A DNA stretch of 20,132 bases from Leptospirillum sp. GTDB lineage: Bacteria > Nitrospirota > Leptospirillia > Leptospirillales > Leptospirillaceae. The stretch lies in contig DAIEST010000153.1 in the NCBI GenBank assembly GCA_027346125.1, forward strand, positions 1 through 20,132. Direction: 5' to 3'. Numbering within the stretch: position 1 is the stretch's first letter; the number at the start of each line of letters is the position of its first letter. This document shows, one piece after another, positions 1 to 8,038 of the stretch. A program made the translations under genes and the position numbers. The notes beneath the pieces were generated by a model. The model had not been told where the DNA came from, made no database searches, and saw nothing but the letters and a program-made list of their open reading frames with translations.

Positions 1-373
1 GACGCGAGGATCGAGGACGGATCCCAATGGACGTTCCGGAAGCAGCGCAGAGATTGAAGCGGGGATTTCATCATGGGTTTGCATTCCGGATTTGAGCCAG
101 GACATCGGACTTCCAGTACACCAGCTTACCACAAGAACCCAGAACGGATTGCTCCCTTCGCTCTGTGATCGATACGGCCATCCATCCGGGCAGGGTCAGT
201 CATGATGCCGGAACAGAATATGGTGAATCTCCGGACATTTCCATGATGATCCCCGATATTCTGTTGAGTGATGACAATCATGCGGCTCTCATGCGGCTCA
301 TCTCTTGCGACGTCTGCCGGAGTTGGATTAGAATGGACCGTAGGCAGAGTCGACTGTTCTGTATTCGGCATAT
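1..373. other. No recognisable gene
   Basis: I see no convincing coding region here. Frame 1 from the left edge is open for only 18 codons before a TGA at 55-57, so the edge could hold the last residues of an upstream gene, but they match nothing I recognise. Longer open frames on both strands have no good ribosome binding site and no recognisable motif. A tandem 11-bp repeat (CATGCGGCTCT then CATGCGGCTCA) lies at 279-300. No clear promoter for the following tRNA could be picked out. Confidence 0.4.
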
Positions 374-449
374 GGTGAGTGTAGCTCAAGGGCAGAGCAC
401 TGGACTGTGGCTCCAGGGGTTGGGGGTTCGAAACCCCTCACTCACCCCA
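374..449 (+). tRNA. tRNA-His (anticodon GTG)
   Basis: A full cloverleaf can be folded. The acceptor stem 375-381 pairs with 439-445. The D stem is GCTC/GAGC. The anticodon stem CTGGA/TCCAG carries the loop CTGTGGC, with anticodon GTG at 407-409. The T arm is GGGGG-TTCGAAA-CCCCT and has one G-U pair. The extra 5' G (G-1, position 374) faces C73 at 446; this is the identity pair of bacterial tRNA-His. CCA is encoded at 447-449. It stands alone, with no tRNA neighbour. Confidence 0.96.
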
Positions 450-1242
450 ATCGTTCTTTATTCCTGCTTCCGGGCAATGTCTCTATCGCTTCAATGAACT
501 CGTCCTTCCTTCCCAGATTTTCAGGTTTCAACGAGTTTCTGCGAGTATTGTCAACGCTCTTCAATGATCATGTTTTCCTGTCCATACTGTTGCGAGCCGG
601 TCGGTACCAACGAGAAAAGCCGACCGTCTTGACGAGTTTTCCGTCTCTGTCCGGTCTCTGGGTGGAGCATATCCGAAGATCGCTGATCCGGAGCTGTGTT
701 TCTTGTATCTGGAACGGGTTTGCCGATCCACAGAGTCGGCATCCTTTCGTAAAACATTAAAAAATAAGGAGTTCATGGGGACGGATTTGCATGGAAAAAA
801 AGGTGACATATCGAGATCGGGTCATTTGTGTTTGTGGAATGGGATTGTTTTCATTTTGTAACATTGCTCGGAAGGATGGGTGGAAAGATTTCTGACAGGT
901 TGTGTCCGGACAACATTCGAGCGAATAGAGAGAGCCTCCGGAAAAGGATTGATGATCGGAGTCGCTGCTCAATGCCCGGGCCTGAGAATTGATCCGGTCC
1001 GGTTTTTCAGGACATTTTTCGGTGGGTTTTTATTTCTGGCCCATTTTTTGCTTAGTATTTACCCTGAACATGGGTTGATTTTGTTGAAAATATCACGCTG
1101 ATTTCCTTGAATGGTTTTTCTTGCTTCCTGTCTGTCTTGCAGACGCTTTCCGGCGGATACGGTGCTGGTCGGGTGAGTGAAAGAAGGGATGACTTGGGAT
1201 GCCTCAACGCTGCTCTGTGGCAACACCCGTTTTTGGGAATAA
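450..1242. other. Long intergenic region
   Basis: About 790 bases separate the tRNA-His from the next gene. Open frames of 70-120 codons occur on both strands but lack ribosome binding sites, and their predicted proteins have no recognisable domain. The only open frame with a good Shine-Dalgarno is very short (775-861, listed separately). An inverted repeat GTTGT-N6-ACAAC at 899-914 could be an operator. I looked for a c-di-GMP riboswitch ahead of the diguanylate cyclase gene and did not find its conserved elements. Confidence 0.4.
775..861 (+). CDS. Possible 28-residue small protein (weak)
   Basis: ATG at 775 is preceded by AAGGAG with a five-base gap, the best Shine-Dalgarno in the tRNA-to-cyclase interval. 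The frame runs for 28 codons to TAA. The predicted peptide starts MGTDLHGKKG and ends in a hydrophobic stretch (WNGIVFIL). It resembles nothing I know and may be chance. It could also act as a leader peptide, but the next gene is almost 400 bases away. Confidence 0.15.
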   Translation: MGTDLHGKKGDISRSGHLCLWNGIVFIL

Positions 1243-3432
1243 ATGATGAATGAGCAGTCTGTCGTCTCCTTCCTGAATGAAGGAATGGTCTACCTCATTT
1301 CCAGAATGTCCGACGCTGTCGTCGTCAAGGACGGGCAGGGGCATTGGGTCTTCGCCAATTCGGAAGCCTGCCGGATCTTTCAGCTTCCGGAAGATGGCTC
1401 CTGGGAGGGGTTGGCGGATCCGGCCATCGCTCAGATGACGCCCCGGTTCTCGGAATCGTTTCAGGCCATTTTCATGGAAGATGAGAAGATCTGGTCGGAT
1501 CGGAAGAAGAAGGATTCTGTCTCGATCATTACCAACCGGGAAACCGGGGCGATCCGTCATCTGAAGTTGACGCGGATCCCGTTCTTCAACTCTGACGGCA
1601 GCCGTCGCGCCCTCGTTTCCGTTGTTCATGACATGACCGATTTCTCCGAACTGCAGTCGTCCCTTCAGGAAAATCACGAAAAAGTGCAGTCGATTCTGGA
1701 TTCGCTGTCGGACGGGGTGATTGTCGTCGATCTTTCGATCCGGGTGAAGTATCTGAACTACGCGGCGGAACTGATGCTGGGATATCGTCTCGACGAGATT
1801 ATGGATCAACCGCTGGAAGGGATCCTGCCTGTCCGGGAGGAATCCGATTCCCGCACCAGACTCAACTTTTCAAGCTCGCTACAGCGTTTTCTCGAACGCA
1901 ACGATTTCCGTGACCTGAAGGACGACTACATTGTCCGGCGGGATGGACGGAAGATCGCTGTCGAGGAAACGATCAGTCTCCTCAGGGATCGGCAAGGGAA
2001 TGCCACCGGGATCGTGGTCATCCTGCGGGATGCCACCCTCCGCAGGGAGCTCCTGAAGCGTCTCAACCTGCAGGCCTATTACGACAATCTCACCGGAGCC
2101 TACAACAGGGTTTCGTTCAATGAGAAGCTCAAGCAATCGATCGCCCGCTCCGTCAGGTCCAGAAACTCGCTCGCCCTGGTCATGCTTGACCTGGACGGAT
2201 TCAAGGATGTGAACGATTCCCTGGGCCATGCGGCGGGAGACGAGCTTCTGCGGGAAGTCTCTTCCCGGCTGAACGGGCTGTTGCGGGAAACGGATGTTCT
2301 GGCCCGGCTTGGAGGCGACGAGTTCATCATCATTCAGGAAGGAGTCGAAAATCTCCAGAAAGGGATTCACCCGTTCGTCAGAAAGATCGCCGGGGCGTTT
2401 GAAAAGTCATTCACGATCAATGGTCATGACGTTTCCATTTCCGCGAGTCTCGGAGTCGCGCTCTTCCCTCAGGATGGACAGAATGAAGAGCAGTTGCTCA
2501 TCAGTGCGGACCAGGCGCTCTATGCTGCGAAAAAAGCCGGAAAAGACACCTGGCGGTATTTCGATCCGACCTTTGGTTCCCGGATCGAAGACCGGGTCAA
2601 TCTTGAAAATCTCCTGAAGCTTTCTCCTGAAGTCGAAAACTTTCAGATCTTCTATCTGCCCCAGATCGATCTCGAATCCGGTCAGGTTACCGGTCTGGAA
2701 GCACTGTTGAGGCTCAGGAAGGGGGAGCGCCTGATCGCTCCGTCTGTCTTCATGCCCATTGCGGAAGAATCAGGTCAGATGATCTCCATCGATCTCTGGG
2801 TTCTTCGCTCTGTCGTCTCTCAGCTCAAACTCTGGAGGCAATCGGGATTCGATGCGCTGAAAGCGTCGATCAATATCTCTTCTCAGCTTTTCTTTTACTC
2901 CGGATTCGTTGAGGAACTTGGCCGGATCCTTTCGGATTTCTCCTTGCCGGCGGGCAGCATTTCTGTGGAGGTTTCCGAGCTGACTCTCGGCAAGAACATC
3001 GAGAAATCCCTGTCGGTCCTCCACCAGTTGAAAGAGATCGGAGTGCAACTGATTGTGGACGATTTCGGATCGGGTTCTCCTTCGCTGGTTTATCTGAAAA
3101 AGCTTCCTGTCGATATGATCAAGGTAGACTCAATCTTCACCAGCGAGATCGAAAGTGGTACCAGGGACAAGATTATTCTGGAAGGTCTGATCCATATGGG
3201 GAAGAAACTGAATCTTGGCGTTTGCGCCAAAGGGGTAGAAACGGATCTGGAACGGGAATTCCTGCAGAAAATCTCCTGCGAGGAAGCACAGGGGTTCCTT
3301 TTTTCCCTTCCTCTCCATCAGGATGAGGTGCTCCGCTCCCTGGCGAAGCCTCTCGCAATCGGAACAGGATCCCAGCCCTCCGGCAAGAAGAATGGGCAGA
3401 CAAAGGGAAAGAATTCCGCTCCGATCATATAA
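1243..3432 (+). CDS. PAS-PAS-GGDEF-EAL c-di-GMP protein
   Basis: 729 residues, with no obvious membrane segment, so probably cytosolic. Two PAS-type sensory regions (about 15-135 and 145-265) precede a GGDEF domain (about 280-440) and an EAL domain (about 460-705). The GGDEF half looks able to make c-di-GMP: the signature GGDEF at 357-361 is intact, and the inhibitory RxxD site (R348-ETD) is five residues upstream. The EAL half keeps E486 (EAL), N544, E576, D606, D607, K627 and E666. At the position of the proposed general base, in the usual AEGVE motif, it has Lys (K663, codon 3229-3231), so phosphodiesterase activity is doubtful. The start is one of two adjacent ATGs after GGGA. The gene is followed by a terminator-like hairpin and then an HD-GYP gene. 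The ligand of the PAS domains is unknown. Confidence 0.93.
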   Translation: MMNEQSVVSFLNEGMVYLISRMSDAVVVKDGQGHWVFANSEACRIFQLPEDGSWEGLADPAIAQMTPRFSESFQAIFMEDEKIWSDRKKKDSVSIITNRETGAIRHLKLTRIPFFNSDGSRRALVSVVHDMTDFSELQSSLQENHEKVQSILDSLSDGVIVVDLSIRVKYLNYAAELMLGYRLDEIMDQPLEGILPVREESDSRTRLNFSSSLQRFLERNDFRDLKDDYIVRRDGRKIAVEETISLLRDRQGNATGIVVILRDATLRRELLKRLNLQAYYDNLTGAYNRVSFNEKLKQSIARSVRSRNSLALVMLDLDGFKDVNDSLGHAAGDELLREVSSRLNGLLRETDVLARLGGDEFIIIQEGVENLQKGIHPFVRKIAGAFEKSFTINGHDVSISASLGVALFPQDGQNEEQLLISADQALYAAKKAGKDTWRYFDPTFGSRIEDRVNLENLLKLSPEVENFQIFYLPQIDLESGQVTGLEALLRLRKGERLIAPSVFMPIAEESGQMISIDLWVLRSVVSQLKLWRQSGFDALKASINISSQLFFYSGFVEELGRILSDFSLPAGSISVEVSELTLGKNIEKSLSVLHQLKEIGVQLIVDDFGSGSPSLVYLKKLPVDMIKVDSIFTSEIESGTRDKIILEGLIHMGKKLNLGVCAKGVETDLEREFLQKISCEEAQGFLFSLPLHQDEVLRSLAKPLAIGTGSQPSGKKNGQTKGKNSAPII

Positions 3433-3461
3433 GAAACTGTTTAACCCCAATCCAGGACGTC

Positions 3462-3500
3462 AAAAGGGCGGTAGAACGCTAGCGATTACGGCCCTTTTCT
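3462..3500 (+). terminator. Hairpin, probable rho-independent terminator
   Basis: Perfect 8-bp arms AAAAGGGC (3462-3469) and GCCCTTTT (3491-3498) flank a 21-nt interval that contains a second palindrome, CGCTAGCG (3477-3484). The A-tract/T-tract borders suit a terminator that works in either direction. It lies between the GGDEF-EAL gene and the HD-GYP gene, so it could end the first or attenuate entry into the second. Confidence 0.5.
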
Positions 3501-3545
3501 GTGTGATTGGATTGAAATTCGTTTCTTTCCTGAAGGGGAAATGCC

Positions 3546-4811
3546 TTGAACAGGTATCTGACGATTTCCATCGACAGTCTTCGTGTCGGACATTATGTCG
3601 TGGGGATCGATAAAAGCTGGCTTGAGACTCCCTTTCTGTCGCATCGCTTCATGATCGAAACAGTACGAGAGATCGAGCACATGAAATCTCTCGGAATCAA
3701 ACTCGTCACGGTAGATCCGAATCGCTCCCTTCTTCCCCCCGAGTCCGCTGCGAGCGGGGGGGTGGTTCGTCAGGAAAAAGAGGCAGAGCCGGAGCCTCTG
3801 CTGAGAGAGGTCCCTTTTTCCCCCTACAGGTCGACGGAAATGCTGACCAGCCTCCATGGTTATCTTGTCCGTCGATTCAAGTCCTTGTTTGAGGAAATCC
3901 GGGGAAGCGATCGATTGCTGAACCCCCTGGACACCGCTCCCTTTCTGACGGCAATCGATGAAGTGGAACGGATCGGACGGGACTACCCCGATTCCTATCT
4001 TTTCCTGTCTCACCTTCAATCAAGCGACGACGAAACATTCATCCATTCCGTCAATACGATGTTTCTGTCCCTGTATCTGGCGCATTCCCAGAAATCGTCC
4101 AGGGAGGAAGCCGTTCTGTGGGGGCTTGCGGGACTGTTCCACGATCTGGGGAAAGTCCGGATTCCGCTTGAGATCCTCCGCAAGAGAGAACCCCTTACCC
4201 CATCTGAATGGAGCATTGTCAAACAGCATCCGCTTATTGGCGAGGAATTGATCAAAACTTATACCAACCTGCCTTCAGTGGTGGCAAAAGTGGCAGGAGA
4301 GCACCATCTTCGAAGGGATGGAAGCGGATATCCCGATTCCAGGACGTTTGATGCCACGGATGCGGTGACCAGGGCGATCATGATCATCGACACGTTCGAT
4401 GATCTGATATCGGATCGTTGCTACCGTCCGGGAATCTCTCCGTCAAAGGCGCTCAAGACAATCGTCGATGCTGCAAAAGACTCGCTGGATCCAAGATGGA
4501 CCACACAGCTTTTTTTAAGTATGGGGGTCTATCCGGTGGGAACGGTTCTTGAACTGGCGGAAGGAGAAATCGGAGTTGTGACAAAGTACCATCCCCAGTC
4601 CGAAGCCGATAGAACCGGATCCAGGCTGGAGCAGAGCTTTTCCGTATTGATCCTGAAGAACCGGAGCGGTTTTCCGCTGACGAAACCGGTGATCCGGAAG
4701 GTGACATGGTCTCCGGTAGGCCTCCCGCCAGTGACGAAAACATACAACCATTCCGATTTCATGATCGATTGGGAAATGATGCAGGGATATTCGCGCTTCT
4801 GGACTGAGTGA
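3546..4811 (+). CDS. HD-GYP domain c-di-GMP phosphodiesterase
   Basis: 421 residues, cytosolic. An N-terminal DUF3391-type region (about 5-75) is followed by an HD-GYP domain (about 145-340) and a C-terminal extension of about 80 residues. The family hydrolyses c-di-GMP to pGpG/GMP at a two- or three-iron centre. The expected metal ligands are present with the usual spacing: E163 and H167 (ETFIH), H199-D200 (HDLGK, K203), H228, H253-H254 and D282. E163, four residues before H167, is the ligand associated with trinuclear enzymes. The signature normally written HHExxDGxGYP reads HHLRRDGSGYP, so Glu is replaced by Leu. The start is TTG; an in-frame alternative is lacking because the ATG at 3541 runs into a stop, and AGGGGA sits seven bases upstream. 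It is convergent with the degenerate GGDEF gene. An active enzyme is likely but untested. Confidence 0.92.
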   Translation: MNRYLTISIDSLRVGHYVVGIDKSWLETPFLSHRFMIETVREIEHMKSLGIKLVTVDPNRSLLPPESAASGGVVRQEKEAEPEPLLREVPFSPYRSTEMLTSLHGYLVRRFKSLFEEIRGSDRLLNPLDTAPFLTAIDEVERIGRDYPDSYLFLSHLQSSDDETFIHSVNTMFLSLYLAHSQKSSREEAVLWGLAGLFHDLGKVRIPLEILRKREPLTPSEWSIVKQHPLIGEELIKTYTNLPSVVAKVAGEHHLRRDGSGYPDSRTFDATDAVTRAIMIIDTFDDLISDRCYRPGISPSKALKTIVDAAKDSLDPRWTTQLFLSMGVYPVGTVLELAEGEIGVVTKYHPQSEADRTGSRLEQSFSVLILKNRSGFPLTKPVIRKVTWSPVGLPPVTKTYNHSDFMIDWEMMQGYSRFWTE

Positions 4812-4866
4812 GGCACCCGCGCTCCCGGGCGGGAAAGTCGCTGATTCTTCCGTGGGACGGTGTCGG

Positions 4867-5892
4867 CTAAAAAAGGAAGGAGGGAGTTTCGTCCTCATCC
4901 AGGATACACACGCTTCCGTTTCCCTTTTTTCGGGCAATTTCCAATGCAGCGTCTGCTCTTTTCAGGTTCTTTCCTATCTCGACCTGCGGGGAAAGAAGCG
5001 AAAGACCCGCCGTCATGCTCATTTCCAGGGGCACCTTGAGTCCTTCGAGATCGATCTTCCGAACGCCCTGACTTAACCGGGAAACGATCGGTGCGGCTGT
5101 CTGGACGTCTGTTTCCGGAAAAACGCACAGAAATCCTTCCCTGTCGACACGCAGGATGAAATCGTATGGGCGCGTGGCCCGTACCAGAAAGGACGCCACC
5201 TCGCTCAGGACAAGGTTTCTTTCTTCTTCCCCATTCCAGGACAGGGCTTTGTCGGCGGTGCCGACGTTCAGCATGGCCAGACTTGAGGAATGACCAGCCC
5301 GCTGGATCCTGTTCATTTCCGTTCTGAGCAGGGGAGCGATCATTTCACGGCTGTATACTTCAGTCAGCGGATCCCGGTAAGCCATATAGACAGCAACCCT
5401 CTTGTCCAGTTCGTTCAGAATGTCGAGAAGCTCCATGGATTCTTCGTAGAACAGGTCCAGAAACTCCGCGGTCCGGGCAGAACTTTCGTTCCGGGAATCC
5501 ATGTACGACTGGACTTTCTCATGAATCAACCGATGCTGGTGGGAGAGTTCCTGGACAAACGCCGGGACAATCGACTGGATGGCCTGGCTGTGCTCGTTGA
5601 GCCATTGATCAAATATGCACGGAGAAAGGGAGTTCACCCGCTTCGGGGAAGTATTGGAGGAAAGGATCTGCCGGTATACGCTTTTGCTCCACTGGATATG
5701 GGAAAAACGACCTCTCCTGAAATCCCTGAACAGGTTGAAGACCCTGAGTCCCAAGCGCTTTTTTCCCGAGAGATTGCCCACAAGAGGGCCCTTGATTTCA
5801 GGAAGGGCTATGTCTTCGGAAGGCTGTTCTTCCCGTCCGAATCCCTGCAGCAGCGCTTTCAGTTCCTCATCTGACAGATGGGGAGTTTTCAC
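4867..5892 (-). CDS. Degenerate GGDEF protein, possible c-di-GMP receptor
   Basis: 341 residues from the GTG at 5892, chosen because AAGGA lies seven bases upstream. A GTG at 5919 would add nine residues but has no good binding site. The N-terminal 160 or so residues are hydrophilic and mostly helical, with a His-rich stretch (H101, H118, H120, H124) that might bind metal or haem; this is speculative. The C-terminal part is a GGDEF fold, beginning RDPLTEVYSR (compare DxLTGLxNR). Its signature is DREGF (250-254) instead of GGDEF, and the metal-binding Asp region reads LNVGTADKAL, so it should not synthesise c-di-GMP. The inhibitory site is kept in exact register: RPYD (241-244), five residues before the signature. 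That pattern is known in c-di-GMP receptors. It sits tail to tail with the HD-GYP gene. Confidence 0.85.
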   Translation of the reverse strand: MKTPHLSDEELKALLQGFGREEQPSEDIALPEIKGPLVGNLSGKKRLGLRVFNLFRDFRRGRFSHIQWSKSVYRQILSSNTSPKRVNSLSPCIFDQWLNEHSQAIQSIVPAFVQELSHQHRLIHEKVQSYMDSRNESSARTAEFLDLFYEESMELLDILNELDKRVAVYMAYRDPLTEVYSREMIAPLLRTEMNRIQRAGHSSSLAMLNVGTADKALSWNGEEERNLVLSEVASFLVRATRPYDFILRVDREGFLCVFPETDVQTAAPIVSRLSQGVRKIDLEGLKVPLEMSMTAGLSLLSPQVEIGKNLKRADAALEIARKKGNGSVCILDEDETPSFLF

Positions 5893-6094
5893 GATGAAAT
5901 CCTTTCGGCTCAGCGACACAGTAGACCGATGTTCCGGAAAACCGCCTCCCGCACGGCATTCACTGCAGGAGAATCTCCATAAAAATCGGGAAATAAGGCA
6001 TCAATCCCATTATTATTATAAATAGGTTTGCTGGTAAAATAAAGTGTTTTTATCGAATAGTGCTTATTTCTTTGTGGGGGCTGCCGATATCCCG
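5893..6094. promoter_or_regulatory. AT-rich intergenic block upstream of the GGDEF-like gene
   Basis: About 200 bases between the nuclease gene and the degenerate GGDEF gene. Positions 6003-6060 are markedly AT-rich compared with the surroundings. Read on the minus strand, they contain TATAAT, a plausible -10 element for the GGDEF-like gene. I could not find a good matching -35 hexamer, so the exact promoter is uncertain. Confidence 0.3.
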
Positions 6095-7039
6095 TCAGGA
6101 AGGTCGTTCGGTACAGATGGATCGAAACGGACAATTTCTGCAGTCCGATGCAGAGGTGGTGACGGAAAAGCGGTCGATCGGGGCCAGTCCCCGGTCGGGA
6201 TCCTCGATTCGCTCCAGAATGATACGGGCGTTGTGTTCGATGGTTTCCCTGACCGTTTCAAGCGCCTCACGACTGGCCGTAGACAGGTCCAGCGTTTCCG
6301 GAGCATAGGCCAGATAGACGGGAGCGAACCGGATCTGCTCCGGAGGAGTCTTCCATGTGGACTGGGCGAAAAGGGCATAGAGCCCCAATTGCTGAGCATG
6401 TCCTCCGGAAGAATCCGGCTTTCCCGTTTTCCAGTCGAGAATCATGATGCCGTTGCCGGTCTTCAGAGCCACGTCGATCGTAACGTAAACGGGGAACTCA
6501 TAGCCCTCGACGGATGCCGTCATGTATTCGAGGGCATCGTCATTCCTGAGAATGGCATCGGGACCAAGATTCCGGATCTGCCGGAATGCCGCGGAGAGAA
6601 AGAATCCGTCGATCGATGCCATTGCCCGGTCCACCAGTTTTTTCCACTGGTCGTCCGAGGTTTGTCTTTCGGGATCGTCGTGTTCGATCAGCACGACCTT
6701 GTTTTTGGGTGCAAGGGTCTTTCGCGGATGATCCCTGGATTCCCTGAAATCTTTCCGGAGCAGTTCCAGGAGTTGTGAGCGTACGGCGGAAGGATCGGAT
6801 TCCAGGCCTTTCCGGAATGCGGAGAGAACTTCCTGGATGGTCTCGTGAACCCTGTTCCCGGTCCAGAGATAGCGGTTGGTCATTTTCTTGAGGCGGTACG
6901 CTTCCCTGGCAAGGGGGGAAGCGTCCTTTTCCCATCCACCCCAGGACCCGTATCGCGAGAACCAGTATTGTCGCTGGCATGTCTGAAACATGGAAGCCTG
7001 CGAGGGTGAGTAGGAAAAGCGGTTGACCAGTTCTGCCAT
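6095..7039 (-). CDS. RecB/Cas4-type PD-(D/E)XK nuclease
   Basis: 314 residues. The PD-(D/E)XK nuclease core is visible: H65 in GNRVHETIQ, D189 (YVTIDV), D202-W-K204 in LDWKTGK, and Q217/Y221 in QQLGLY. This order (His, Asp, Asp-x-Lys, QxxxY) is that of the RecB/AddB/Cas4 group. Cysteines at 21 (CQRQYW) and at 300, 303 and 309 (CRNCPFRSIC) reproduce the C-Xn-CxxC-x5-C pattern that holds a 4Fe-4S cluster in AddB and Cas4. There is no helicase domain and no cas gene nearby, so the role is unclear; DNA end processing or repair would fit. The ATG start follows AAAGGA at about ten bases. It lies 42 bases after the ttuA-like gene and is probably co-transcribed. Confidence 0.85.
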   Translation of the reverse strand: MAELVNRFSYSPSQASMFQTCQRQYWFSRYGSWGGWEKDASPLAREAYRLKKMTNRYLWTGNRVHETIQEVLSAFRKGLESDPSAVRSQLLELLRKDFRESRDHPRKTLAPKNKVVLIEHDDPERQTSDDQWKKLVDRAMASIDGFFLSAAFRQIRNLGPDAILRNDDALEYMTASVEGYEFPVYVTIDVALKTGNGIMILDWKTGKPDSSGGHAQQLGLYALFAQSTWKTPPEQIRFAPVYLAYAPETLDLSTASREALETVRETIEHNARIILERIEDPDRGLAPIDRFSVTTSASDCRNCPFRSICTERPS

Positions 7040-7081
7040 GTCAGGGGAGTCCTTTTCCGGGGGGATCTGGCGGGTGAAGCA

Positions 7082-8038
7082 TCAGACGCGTGAAGATGAC
7101 GAGGAGGATTTCTTTTTTGTCCTGGACGGTTTTTCCTGCGGGGAAGTGACCTTGATGCGCAACCGGCAGAAACTGCAGATTTCGGAGTAGGATGGAGCTT
7201 CGCAAAGCTGGCAGTTGAAGGGCGGTGCTTCCCCCGGCTCTTTTTCCGGGTAAAATCGGTTTCTCCTGTCGAGAAACCCGAAATAGAAGGCCTGCTTTGT
7301 TCCGGGAGATTCCTTTTCGAGCAGGTTCATGATTTTTTTATAAAAGAGCTGTTTGGCATTCACCGACATCGGACATTCATGAACAACGTAGTCGATCCCG
7401 TTGAGAAACGAGTATGCAGCCATTTCTTTCTCTGTCAGACGGTTCAGTGGCTTCACCTTCCGGACCAGCCCCCCGTCGTCTGGCAATGCCGGATTCTGTT
7501 TTTCGAGATATCCATCCTGCCAGTGAAGGATATTGCCGAGAAGGCGGGATGCCTCATCGTCAAGGTTGTGGCCTGTCGCGACAACCTGGCATCCATGGGT
7601 CTTGGCGGCACGGTTGAAAAGGTGACGCTTTGAAACCCCGCATGCCGAGCATGGCGGCCTGTTGGTGACCTCAGAGATGTCTGCGACCGATCCGCCGGCC
7701 TCCCGGGTGATCTCTTCGATGTGCAGGGTAAGGTTCTTTTTCTGGGCAAACTGTCTGGTTTTCTCAAGGGAATCCACCGAATATTCCCCGATGCCCAGGT
7801 CCAGATGGTAGCCGATGGTCTGGTATCCGAGACGGTCCAGTATATCCCAGAGGGCCAGGGAATCCTTCCCGCCCGAGACTGCGAGGAGGATGCGCTCGGT
7901 TTTGGTGAACATCTGGAATTCGTCAATGGCCTTCCAGACCTGATCCATGAGGTAGGAATCGAAGCAGGGGGGGCAGAACGCCGCATTGTGGCGGGGCAGA
8001 TCGATGACTGCCCTGGCACGGCAGACGCGGCATTTCAT
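7082..8038 (-). CDS. ttuA: TtuA-type tRNA 2-thiouridine synthetase
   Basis: 318 residues from the ATG at 8038. In Thermus, TtuA activates U54 of tRNA with ATP and inserts sulfur donated by the carrier TtuB. Visible here are an N-terminal zinc-binding pair (C3xxC6, C22xxC25), the ATP pyrophosphatase loop SGGKDS (55-60), C130-x2-C133 (PPCSAC) and C222 (HECPMS), and a C-terminal zinc-binding pair (C276xxC279, C288xxC291). As I remember it, the 4Fe-4S ligands of Thermus TtuA carry the same three numbers, 130, 133 and 222. A Lys/Ser-rich tail ends the protein. The start codon overlaps the stop of the sulfur carrier gene (ATGA) and follows GGAGGA at eight bases. The broader TtcA/CTU1 family is the alternative, but the two zinc modules favour TtuA. 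Confidence 0.87.
   Translation of the reverse strand: MKCRVCRARAVIDLPRHNAAFCPPCFDSYLMDQVWKAIDEFQMFTKTERILLAVSGGKDSLALWDILDRLGYQTIGYHLDLGIGEYSVDSLEKTRQFAQKKNLTLHIEEITREAGGSVADISEVTNRPPCSACGVSKRHLFNRAAKTHGCQVVATGHNLDDEASRLLGNILHWQDGYLEKQNPALPDDGGLVRKVKPLNRLTEKEMAAYSFLNGIDYVVHECPMSVNAKQLFYKKIMNLLEKESPGTKQAFYFGFLDRRNRFYPEKEPGEAPPFNCQLCEAPSYSEICSFCRLRIKVTSPQEKPSRTKKKSSSSSSRV

Noticed and set aside
1102..1242. c-di-GMP riboswitch ahead of the GGDEF-EAL gene
   Set aside because: The conserved GEMM motif elements were looked for and not found.
1204..1809. Open frame of 201 codons on the minus strand
   Set aside because: Antisense to the first PAS region of the GGDEF-EAL gene and without known motifs.
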